This document shows, piece after piece, positions 1 through 11,304 of a DNA stretch of 64,000 bases. Origin of the DNA: Zeus faber (lineage: Eukaryota; Chordata; Actinopteri; Zeiformes; Zeidae); assembly GCA_960531495.1 (NCBI GenBank), contig CAUIJY010000068.1:620001-684000 (forward strand). The letters run 5' to 3'. The notes under the pieces were generated by a model. The model saw nothing but the letters and a program-made list of their open reading frames with translations, was not told the origin of the DNA and did not search any database. A program made the translations under genes and the position numbers. Each line of letters starts with the position of its first letter. Position 1 is the first letter of the stretch.

Positions 1-297
1 ATGTTTTGAGTAAAGGTTTCTGTCATGACTGTGTAGGAACTGCTCAGATAGTGTGAATACTGTTTTGAACTCATTTGTAATTGGGAATGTACTCTTTGTA
101 AAACAGTTTTTGGCACATCTAACAAGTATTTCTGAAATAATAAGCATTTTCATGAAACCTGCATGGATGGCAAACAAGGCATTTTCAGGCCATTTAAAGA
201 CTGAAAGGATGTTTTGAGTAAAGATTTCTGTCATGACTCTGTAGGAACTGCTCAGATAGTGTAAATACTGTTATGAACTCATTTGTAATGGGAAAGT

Positions 298-314
298 ACT
301 GTTTGCAAAACAGT
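298..314. other. Short dyad in the monomer (example)
   Basis: ACTGTTT, spacer GCA, AAACAGT: seven-base arms around three bases, at monomer positions 90-106. The dyad is intact in GCAAAACAG and GTAAAACAG monomers. It is weakened by one mismatch in GCAAAAGAG and GCAGAACAG monomers. It recurs throughout the array and could extrude as a small hairpin. Function is unknown. Confidence 0.6.
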
Positions 315-1230
315 TTTTCGCACATCTAACAAGTTTTTCTGAAATTACGAGCAGTTTCATAAAAACCTGCAGGGATGGCAAACAAGGCATTTTCAGGCAA
401 TTTAAAGACTGAAAAGATGTTTTGAGTAAAGGTTTCTGTCATGACTCTGTAGGAACTGCTCAGATAGTGTGAATACTGTTTTGAACTCATTTGTAATTGG
501 GAATGTACTGTTTGTAAAACAGTTTTTGGCACATCTAACAAGTATTTCTGAAATAATAAGCATTTTCATGAAACCTGCATGGATGGCAAACAAGGCATTT
601 TCAGGCCATTTAAAGACTGAAAGGATGTTTTGAGTAAAGATTTCTGTCATGACTCAGTAGGAACTGCTCAGATAGTGTAAATACTGTTATGAACTCATTT
701 GTAATGGGAAAGTACTGTTTGCAAAACAGTTTTTCGCACATCTAACAAGTTTTTCTGAAATTACGAGCAGTTTCATAAAAACCTGCATGGGTGGCAAACA
801 TGGCATTTTCAGGCAATTTAAAGACTGAAAGGATGTTTTGAGTAAAGGTTTCTGTCATGACTGTGTAGGAACTGCTCAGATAGTGTGAATACTGTTTTGA
901 ACTCATTTGTAATTGGGAATGTACTGTTTGTAAAACAGTTTGTGGCACATCTAACAAGTATTTCTGAAATAATAAGCATTTTCATGAAACCTGCATGGAT
1001 GGCAAACAAGGCATTTTCAGGCCATTTAAAGACTGAAAGGATGTTTTGAGTAAAGGTTTCTGTCATAACTCTGTAGGAACTGCTCAGATAAAGTAAATAC
1101 TGTTATGAACTCATTTGTAATGGGAAAGTACTGTTTGCAGAACAGTTTTGGCACATCTAACAATTCTTTTTCTGAAATTACGAGCATTTTCATAAAAAAC
1201 TGCATGGATGGCAAACAAGGCATTTTCAGG

Positions 1231-2150
1231 CCATTAAAAGACTGAAAGGATGTTTTGAGTAAAGATTTCTGTCATGACTCTGTAGGAACTGCTCAGATAG
1301 TGTAAATACTGTTATGAACTCATTTGTAATGGGAAAGTACTGTTTGCAAAACAGTTTTTGGCACATCTAACAAGTTTTTCTGAAATTACAAGCATTTTCA
1401 TAAAAACCTGCATGGATGGCAAACAAGGCATTTTCAGGCAATTTAAAGACTGAAAGTATGTTTTGAGTAAAGGTTTCTGTCATGACTCTCTAGGACCTGC
1501 TCAGATAGTGTAAATACTGTTATGAACTGATTTGTAATGGGAAAGTACTGGTTGCAAAAGAGTTTTTGGCACATCTAACAAGTTTTTCTGAAATTACGAG
1601 CAGTTTCATAAAAACCTGCATGGGTGGCAAACATGGCATTTTCAGGCAATTTAAAGACTGAAAGGATGTTTTGAGTAAAGGTTTCTGTCATAACTCTGTA
1701 GGAACTGCTCAGATAGTGTAAATACTGTTATGAACTCATTTGTAATGGGAAAGTACTGTTTGCAGAACAGTTTTTGGCACATCTTACACATTTTTTCTGA
1801 AATTACGAGCATTTTCATAAAAACCTGCATGGATGGCAAACAAGGCATTTTCAGGCAATTTAAAGACTGAAAGGATGTTTTGAGTAAAGGTTTCTGTCAT
1901 GACTCTGTAGGAACTGCTCAGATAGTGTGAATACTGTTTTGAACTCATTTGTAATTGGGAATGTACTGTTTGTAAAACAGTTTTTGGCACATCTAACAAG
2001 TATTTCTGAAATAATAAGCATTTTCATGAAACCTGCATGGATGGCAAACAAGGCATTTTCAGGCCATTTAAAGACTGAAAGGATGTTTTGAGTAAAGATT
2101 TCTGTCATGACTCAGTAGGAACTGCTCAGATAGTGTAAATACTGTTATGA
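1231..2150. repeat. Block shared with 6860-7779 and 9776-10695
   Basis: A run of about 4.4 monomers recurs nearly unchanged 5629 bases downstream (27 monomers) and again 8545 bases downstream (41 monomers). The rare variant GGCCATTAAAAGACTG links the first two copies at 1229 and 6858. The order of marked monomers (AAAGTATGTTTTGAG, then ACTGGTTGCAAAAGAG, then CATCTTACACATTTTTTC, then type A) is the same in all three. Only a few single-base differences were seen by eye. Related blocks lie near 16.0-16.9 and 21.2-22.1 kb. This marks an ancestral cassette copied around the left domain. Confidence 0.8.
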
Positions 2151-2498
2151 ACTCATTTGTAATGGGAAAGTACTGTTTGCAAAATAGTTTTTGGCACATC
2201 TAACAAGTTTTTCTGAAATTACAAGCACTTTCATAAAAACCTGCATGGATGGCAAACAAGGCATTTTCAGGCAATTTGAAGACTGAAAGGATGTTTTGAG
2301 TAAAGATTTCTGTCATGACTCTGTAGGAACTGCTCAGAAAGTGTAAATACTGTTATGAACTCATTTGTAATGGGAAAGTACTGTTTGCAAAACAGATTTT
2401 GGCACATCTAACAAGTTTTTCTGAAATTACGAGCAGTTTCATAAAAACCTGCATGGGTGGCAAACAAGGCATTTTCAGGCAATTTAAAGACTGAAAGG

Positions 2499-5002
2499 AT
2501 GTTTTGAGTAAAGGTTTCTGTCATGACTCTCTAGGACCTGCTCAGATAGTGTAAATACTGTTATGAACTGATTTGTAATGGGAAAGTACTGTTTGCAAAA
2601 GAGTTTTTGGCACATCTAACAAGTTTTTCTGAAATTACGAGCAGTTTCATAAAAACCTGCATGGGTGGCAAACAAGGCATTTTCAGGCAATTTAAAGACT
2701 GAAAGGACTTTTTGAGTAAAGGTTTCTGTCATAACTCTGTAGGAACTGCTCAGATAGTGTTAATACTGTTATGAACTCATTTGTAATGGGAAAGTACTGT
2801 TTGCAGAACAGTTTTTGGCACATCTAACACATTTTTTTCTGAAATTACGAGCATTTTCATAAATACCTGCATGGATGGCAAACAATGCATTTTCAGGCAA
2901 TTTAAAGACTGAAAGGATGTTTTGAGTAAAGGTTTCTGTCATGACTGTGTAGGAACTGCTCAGATAGTGTGAATACTGTTTTTAACTCATTTGTAATTGG
3001 GAATGTACTCTTTGTAAAACAGTTTTTGGCACATCTAACAAGTATTTCTGAAATAATAAGCATTTTCATGAAACCTGCATGGATGGCAAACAAGGCATTT
3101 TCAGGCCATTTAAAGACTGAAAGGATGTTTTGAGTAAAGGTTTCTGTCATGACTCTCTAGGACCTGCTCAGATAGTGTAAATACTGTTATGAACTGATTT
3201 GTAATGGGAAAGTACTGTTTGCAAAAGAGTTTTTGGCACATCTAACAAGTTTTTCTGAAATTACGAGCAGTTTCATAAAAACCTGCATGGGTGGCAAACA
3301 AGGCATTTTCAGGCAATTTAAAGACTGAAAGGACTTTTTGAGTAAAGGTTTCTGTCATAACTCTGTAGGAACTGCTCAGATAGTGTTAATACTGTTATGA
3401 ACTCATTTGTAATGGGAAAGTACTGTTTGCAGAACAGTTTTTGGCACATCTAACACATTTTTTTCTGAAATTACGAGCATTTTCATAAATACCTGCATGG
3501 ATGGCAAACAATGCATTTTCAGGCAATTTAAAGACTGAAAGGATGTTTTGAGTAAAGGTTTCTGTCATGACTGTGTAGGAACTGCTCAGATAGTGTGAAT
3601 ACTGTTTTTAACTCATTTGTAATTGGGAATGTACTCTTTGTAAAACAGTTTTTGGCACATCTAACAAGTATTTCTGAAATAATAAGCATTTTCATGAAAC
3701 CTGCATGGATGGCAAACAAGGCATTTTCAGGCCATTTAAAGACTGAAAGGATGTTTTGAGTAAAGGTTTCTGTCATGACTCTCTAGGACCTGCTCAGATA
3801 GTGTAAATACTGTTATGAACTGATTTGTAATGGGAAAGTACTGTTTGCAAAAGAGTTTTTGGCACATCTAACAAGTTTTTCTGAAATTACGAGCAGTTTC
3901 ATAAAAACCTGCATGGGTGGCAAACAAGGCATTTTCAGGCAATTTAAAGACTGAAAGGACTTTTTGAGTAAAGGTTTCTGTCATAACTCTGTAGGAACTG
4001 CTCAGATAGTGTTAATACTGTTATGAACTCATTTGTAATGGGAAAGTACTGTTTGCAGAACAGTTTTTGGCACATCTAACACATTTTTTTCTGAAATTAC
4101 GAGCATTTTCATAAATACCTGCATGGATGGCAAACAATGCATTTTCAGGCAATTTAAAGACTGAAAGGATGTTTTGAGTAAAGGTTTCTGTCATGACTGT
4201 GTAGGAACTGCTCAGATAGTGTGGATACTGTTTTTAACTCATTTGTAATTGGGAATGTACTCTTTGTAAAACAGTTTTTGGCACATCTAACAAGTATTTC
4301 TGAAATAATAAGCATTTTCATGAAACCTGCATGGATGGCAAACAAGGCATTTTCAGGCCATTTAAAGACTGAAAGGATGTTTTGAGTAAAGGTTTCTGTC
4401 ATGACTCTCTAGGACCTGCTCAGATAGTGTAAATACTGTTATGAACTGATTTGTAATGGGAAAGTACTGTTTGCAAAAGAGTTTTTGGCACATCTAACAA
4501 GTTTTTCTGAAATTACGAGCAGTTTCATAAAAACCTGCATGGGTGGCAAACAAGGCATTTTCAGGCAATTTAAAGACTGAAAGGACTTTTTGAGTAAAGG
4601 TTTCTGTCATAACTCTGTAGGAACTGCTCAGATAGTGTTAATACTGTTATGAACTCATTTGTAATGGGAAAGTACTGTTTGCAGAACAGTTTTTGGCACA
4701 TCTAACACATTTTTTTCTGAAATTACGAGCATTTTCATAAATACCTGCATGGATGGCAAACAATGCATTTTCAGGCAATTTAAAGACTGAAAGGATGTTT
4801 TGAGTAAAGGTTTCTGTCATGACTGTGTAGGAACTGCTCAGATAGTGTGAATACTGTTTTGAACTCATTTGTAATTGGGAATGTACTCTTTGTAAAACAG
4901 TTTTTGGCACATCTAACAAGTATTTCTGAAATAATAAGCATTTTCATGAAACCTGCATGGATGGCAAACAAGGCATTTTCAGGCCATTTAAAGACTGAAA
5001 GG
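2499..5002. repeat. 626-bp trimer higher-order repeat, 4 tandem copies
   Basis: Copies start at 2499, 3125, 3751 and 4377, each exactly 626 bases long. Each holds three monomers in the same order: a CTCTCTAGGACC/CTGATTTG unit, a unit starting AAAGGACTTTTTGAG with CACATTTTTTTC, and a type A unit. The first three copies share ACTGTTTTTAACTC in the type A unit, where the fourth keeps ACTGTTTTGAACTC. The third copy has one further private change (GTGTGGATAC). The same trimer occurs singly near 15.4-16.0, 20.6-21.2 and 22.5-23.1 kb, so this cluster is a local amplification of a unit found elsewhere. Confidence 0.93.
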
Positions 5003-8000
5003 ATGTTTTGAGTAAAGATTTCTGTCATGACTCTGTAGGAACTGCTCAGATAGTGTAAATACTGTTATGAACTCATTTGTAATGGGAAAGTACTGTTTGC
5101 AAAACAGTTTTTCGCACATCTAACAAGTTTTTCTGAAATTACGAGCAGTTTCATAAAAACCTGCATGGGTGGCAAACATGGCATTTTCAGGCAATTTAAA
5201 GACTGAAAGGATGTTTTGAGTAAAGGTTTCTGTCATGACTGTGTAGGAACTGCTCAGATAGTGTGAATACTGTTTTGAACTCATTTGTAATTGGGAATGT
5301 ACTGTTTGTAAAACAGTTTTTGGCACATCTAACAAGTATTTCTGAAATAATAAGCATTTTCATGAAACCTGCATGGATGGCAAACAAGGCATTTTCAGGC
5401 CATTTAAAGACTGAAAGGATGTTTTGAGTAAAGGTTTCTGTCATAACTCTGTAGGAACTGCTCAGATAAAGTAAATACTGTTATGAACTCATTTGTAATG
5501 GGAAAGTACTGTTTGCAGAACAGTTTTGGCACATCTAACAATTTTTTTTCTGAAATTACGAGCATTTTCATAAAAAACTGCATGGATGGCAAACAAGGCA
5601 TTTTCAGGCAATTTAAAGACTGAAAGGATGTTTTGAGTAAAGGTTTCTGTCACGACTCTGTAGGAACTGCTCAGATAGTGTGAATACTGTTTTGAACTCA
5701 TTTGTAATTGGGAATGTACTGTTTGTAAAACAGTTTTTGGCACATCTAACAAGTATTTCTGAAATAATAAGCATTTTCATGAAACCTGCATGGATGGCAA
5801 ACAAGGCATTTTCAGGCCATTTAAAGACTGAAAGGATGTTTTGAGTAAAGATTTCTGTCATGACTCAGTAGGAACTGCTCAGATAGTGTAAATACTGTTA
5901 TGAACTCATTTGTAATGGGAAAGTACTGTTTGCAAAATAGTTTTTGGCACATCTAACAAGTTTTTCTGAAATTATGAGCATTTTCATAAAAACCTGCATG
6001 GATGGCAAACAGGGCATTTTCAGGCAATTTAAAGACTGAAAGGATGTTTTGAGTAAAGGTTTCTGCCATAACTCTGTAGGAACTGCTCAGATAGTGTAAA
6101 TACTGTTATGAACTCATTTGTAATGGGAAAGTACTGTTTGCAAAACAGTTTTTTCGCACATCTAACAAGTTTTTCTGAAATTACGAGCAGTTTCATAAAA
6201 ACCTGCATGGGTGGCAAACAAGGCATTTTCAGGCAATTTAAAGACTGAAAGGATGTTTTGAGTAAAGGTTTCTGTCATGACTGTGTAGGAACTGCTCAGA
6301 TAGTGTGAATACTGTTTTGAACTCATTTGTAATTGGGAATGTACTGTTTGTAAAACAGTTTTTGGCACATCTAACAAGTATTTCTGAAATAATAAGCATT
6401 TTCATGAAACCTGCATGGATGGCAAACAAGGCATTTTCAGGCCATTTAAAGACTGAAAGGATGTTTTGAGTAAAGGTTTCTGTCATAACTCTGTAGGAAC
6501 TGCTCAGATAAAGTAAATACTGTTATGAACTCATTTGTAATGGGAAAGTACTGTTTGAAGAACAGTTTTGGCACAGCTAACATTTTTTTTTCTGAAATTA
6601 CGAGCATTTTCATAAAAAACTGCATGGATGGCAAACAAGGCATTTTCAGGCAATTTAAAGACTGAAAGGATGTTTTGAGTAAAGATTTCTGTCATGACTC
6701 TGTAGGAACTGCTCAGATAGTGTAAATACTGTTATGAACTCATTTGTAATGGGAAAGTACTGTTTGCAGAACAGTTTTGGCACATCTAACAATTTTTTTT
6801 CTGAAATTACGAGCATTTTCATAAAAAACTGCATGGATGGCAAACAAGGCATTTTCAGGCCATTAAAAGACTGAAAGGATGTTTTGAGTAAAGATTTCTG
6901 TCATGACTCAGTAGGAACTGCTCAGATAGTGTAAATACTGTTATGAACTCATTTGTAATGGGAAAGTACTGTTTGCAAAACAGTTTTTGGCACATCTAAC
7001 AAGTTTTTCTGAAATTACAAGCATTTTCATAAAAACCTGCATGGATGGCAAACAAGGCATTTTCAGGCAATTTAAAGACTGAAAGTATGTTTTGAGTAAA
7101 GGTTTCTGTCATGACTCTCTAGGACCTGCTCAGATAGTGTAAATACTGTTATGAACTGATTTGTAATGGGAAAGTACTGGTTGCAAAAGAGTTTTTGGCA
7201 CATCTAACAAGTTTTTCTGAAATTACGAGCAGTTTCATAAAAACCTGCATGGGTGGCAAACATGGCATTTTCAGGCAATTTAAAGACTGAAAGGATGTTT
7301 TGAGTAAAGGTTTCTGTCATAACTCTGTAGGAACTGCTCAGATAGTGTAAATACTGTTATGAACTCATTTGTAATGGGAAAGTACTGTTTGCAGAACAGT
7401 TTTTGGCACATCTTACACATTTTTTCTGAAATTACGAGCATTTTCATAAAAACCTGCATGGATGGCAAACAAGGCATTTTCAGGCAATTTAAAGACTGAA
7501 AGGATGTTTTGAGTAAAGGTTTCCGTCATGACTCTGTAGGAACTGCTCAGATAGTGTGAATACTGTTTTGAACTCATTTGTAATTGGGAATGTACTGTTT
7601 GTAAAACAGTTTTTGGCACATCTAACAAGTATTTCTGAAATAATAAGCATTTTCATGAAACCTGCATGGATGGCAAACAAGGCATTTTCAGGCCATTTAA
7701 AGACTGAAAGGATGTTTTGAGTAAAGATTTCTGTCATGACTCAGTAGGAACTGCTCGGATAGTGTAAATACTGTTATGAACTCATTTGTAATGGGAAAGT
7801 ACTGTTTGCAAAAGAGTTTTTGGCACATCTAACAAGTTTTTCTGAAATTACAAGCACTTTCATAAAAACCTGCATGGATGGCAAACAAGGCATTTTCAGG
7901 CAATTTGAAGACTGAAAGGATGTTTTGAGTAAAGATTTCTGTCATGACTCTGTAGGAACTGCTCAGATAGTGTAAATACTGTTATGAACTCATTTGTTAT

Positions 8001-11000
8001 GGGAAAGTACTGTTTGCAAAAGAGTTTTTGGCACATCTAACACGTTTTTCTGAAATTACAAGCACTTTGATAAAAACCTGCATGGATGGCAAACAAGGCA
8101 TTTTTAGGCAATTTAAAGACTGAAAGGATGTTTTGAGTAAAGGTTTCTGTCATGACTCTCTAGGACCTGCTCAGAGAGTGTAAATACTGTTATGAACTGA
8201 TTTGTAATGGGAAAGTACTGTTTGCAGAACAGTTTTTGGCACATCTTACAATTTTTTCTGAAATTATGAGCATTTTCATCAAAACCTGCATGGAATGCAA
8301 ACAAGGCATTTTCAGGCAATTTAAAGACTGAAAGGATGTTTTGAGTAAAGGTTTCTGTCATAACTCTGTAGGAACTGCTCAGATAAAGTAAATACTGTTA
8401 TGAACTCATTTGTAATGGGAAAGTACTGTTTGCAGAACAGTTTTGGCACATCTAACAATTTTTTTCTGAAATTACGAGCATTTTCATAAAAAACTGCATG
8501 GATGGCAAACAAGGCATTTTCAGGCAATTTAAAGACTGAAAGGATGTTTTGAGTAAAGGTTTCTGTCATGACTCTGTAGGACCTGCTCAGATAGTGTAAA
8601 TACTGTTATGAACTCATTTGTAATGGGAAAGTACTGTTTGCAGAACAGTTTTTGGCACATCTAACACATTTTTTTCTGAAATTACGAGCATTTTCATAAA
8701 TACCTGCATGGATGGCAAACAATGCATTTTCAGGCAATTTAAAGACTGAAAGGATGTTTTGAGTAAAGGTTTCTGTCATGACTGTGTAGGAACTGCTCAG
8801 ATAGTGTGAATACTGTTTTGAACTCATTTGTAATTGGGAATGTACTCTTTGTAAAACAGTTTTTGGCACATCTAACAAGTATTTCTGAAATAATAAGCAT
8901 TTTCATGAAACCTGCATGGATGGCAAACAAGGCATTTTCAGGCCATTTAAAGACTGAAAGGATGTTTTGAGTAAAGATTTCTGTCATGACTCTGTAGGAA
9001 CTGCTCAGATAGTGTAAATACTGTTATGAACTGATTTGTAATGGGAAAGTACTGTTTGCAAAAGAGTTTTTGGCACATCTAACAAGTTTTTCTGAAATTA
9101 TGAGCATTTTCATAAAAACCTGCATGGATGGCAAACAAGGCATTTTCAGGCAATTTAAAGACTGAAAGGATGTTTTGAGTAAAGGTTTCTGCCATAACTC
9201 TGTAGGAACTGCTCAGATAGTGTAAATACTGTTATGAACTCATTTGTAATGGGAAAGTACTGTTTGCAAAACAGTTTTTCGCACATCTAACAAGTTTTTC
9301 TGAAATTACGAGCAGTTTCATAAAAACCTGCGTGGGTGGCAAACATGGCATTTTCAGGCAATTTAAAGACTGAAAGGATGTTTTGAGTAAAGGTTTCTGT
9401 CATGACTGTGTAGGAACTGCTCAGATAGTGTTAATACTGTTTTGAACTCATTTGTAATTGGGAATGTACTGTTTGTAAAACAGTTTTTGGCACATCTAAC
9501 AAGTATTTCTGAAATAATAAGCATTTTCATGAAACCTGCATGGATGGCAAACAAGGCATTTTCAGGCCATTTAAAGACTGAAAGGATGTTTTGAGTAAAG
9601 GTTTCTGTCATAACTCTGTAGGAACTGCTCAGATAAAGTAAATACTGTTATGAACTCATTTGTAATGGGAAAGTACTGTTTGCAGAACAGTTTTGGCACA
9701 TCTAACAATTTTTTTTCTGAAATTACGAGCATTTTCATAAAAAACTGCATGGATGGCAAACAAGGCATTTTCAGGCAATTTAAAGACTGAAAGGATGTTT
9801 TGAGTAAAGATTTCTGTCATGACTCTGTAGGAACTGCTCAGATAGTGTAAATACTGTTATGAACTCATTTGTAATGGGAAAGTACTGTTTGCAAAACAGT
9901 TTTTGGCACATCTAACAAGTTTTTCTGAAATTACAAGCATTTTCATAAAAACCTGCATGGATGGCAAACAAGGCATTTTCAGGCAATTTAAAGACTGAAA
10001 GTATGTTTTGAGTAAAGGTTTCTGTCATGACTCTCTAGGACCTGCTCAGATAGTGTAAATACTGTTATGAACTGATTTGTAATGGGAAAGTACTGGTTGC
10101 AAAAGAGTTTTTGGCACATCTAACAAGTTTTTCTGAAATTACGAGCAGTTTCATAAAAACCTGCATGGGTGGCAAACATGGCATTTTCAGGCAATTTAAA
10201 GACTGAAAGGATGTTTTGAGTAAAGGTTTCTGTCATAACTCTGTAGGAACTGCTCAGATAGTGTAAATACTGTTATGAACTCATTTGTAATGGGAAAGAA
10301 CTGTTTGCAGAACAGTTTTTGGCACATCTTACACATTTTTTCTGAAATTACGAGCATTTTCATAAAAACCTGCATGGATGGCAAACAAGGCATTTTCAGG
10401 CAATTTAAAGACTGAAAGGATGTTTTGAGTAAAGGTTTCTGTCATGACTCTGTAGGAACTGCTCAGATAGTGTGAATACTGTTTTGAACTCATTTGTAAT
10501 TGGGAATGTACTGTTTGTAAAACAGTTTTTGGCACATCTAACAAGTATTTCTGAAATAATAAGCATTTTCATGAAACCTGCATGGATGGCAAACAAGGCA
10601 TTTTCAGGCCATTTAAAGACTGAAAGGATGTTTTGAGTAAAGATTTCTGTCATGACTCAGTAGGAACTGCTCAGATAGTGTAAATACTGTTATGAACTCA
10701 TTTGTAATGGGAAAGTACTGTTTGCAAAAGAGTTTTTGGCACATCTAACAAGTTTTTCTGAAATTACAAGCACTTTCATAAAAACCTGCATGGATGGCAA
10801 ACAAGGCATTTTCAGGCGTTTTGAAGACTGAAAGGATGTTTTGAGTAAAGATTTCTGTCATGACTCTGTAGGAACTGCTCAGAAAGTGTAAATACTGTTA
10901 TGAACTCATTTGTAATGGGAAAGTACTGTTTGCAAAACAGTTTTTGGCACATCTAACAAGTTTTTCTGAAATTACGAGCAGTTTCATAAAAACCTGCATG

Positions 11001-11304
11001 GGTGGCAAACAAGGCATTTTCAGGCAATTTAAAGACTGAAAGGATGTTTTGAGTAAAGGTTTCTGTCATGACTCTCTAGGACCTGCTCAGATAGTGGAAA
11101 TACTGTTATGAACTGATTTGTAATGGGAAAGTACTGTTTGCAAAAGAGTTTTTGGCACATCTAACAAGTTTTTCTGAAATTACGAGCAGTTTCATAAAAA
11201 CCTGCATGGATGGCAAACAATGCATTTTCAGGCAATTTAAAGACTGAAAGGATGTTTTGAGTAAAGGTTTCTGTCATGACTCTGTAGGAACTGCTCAGAT
11301 AGTG
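5003..11304. repeat. Left-domain monomers without one dominant higher-order period
   Basis: About 30 monomers, with type A units 2, 2, 3, 6, 6, 3, 5 and 5 monomers apart. Parts repeat earlier sequence: 5120-5600 matches 742-1222 at a displacement of 4378 bases (21 monomers), and 6860-7779 and 9776-10695 match 1231-2150. Some T tracts are long (up to about nine T near 6581-6590). No gene, mobile element or unique sequence is seen. Confidence 0.85.
5211..5418. repeat. Representative type A monomer
   Basis: This unit aligns with the ordinary monomer along its whole length but has about a dozen differences, roughly 6%. It reads GTGTGAATACTGTTTTG instead of GTGTAAATACTGTTATG, AATTGGGAATGTAC with one extra base, TTTGTAAAACAG, CAAGTATTTCTGAAATAATAAG, CATGAAACC with one base fewer, and GGCCATTTAAAG. 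The gain and loss balance, so the length stays 208. The CpG site of the ordinary monomer is absent here. The linked set of changes shows type A is an old subfamily, not a set of random mutations. Confidence 0.92.

Noticed and set aside
40-60. Promoter or polyadenylation signals
   Set aside because: Short TATA-like and AATAA-like strings occur by chance in a 65% A+T repeat and recur every monomer; there is no gene for them to serve.
309-340. CENP-B box in monomers with TTTTTCGCACATCTAAC
   Set aside because: TTCG is present but the required downstream A and CGGG are not; the sequence continues ATCTAACAAG. No monomer type read contains CGGG at the needed distance.
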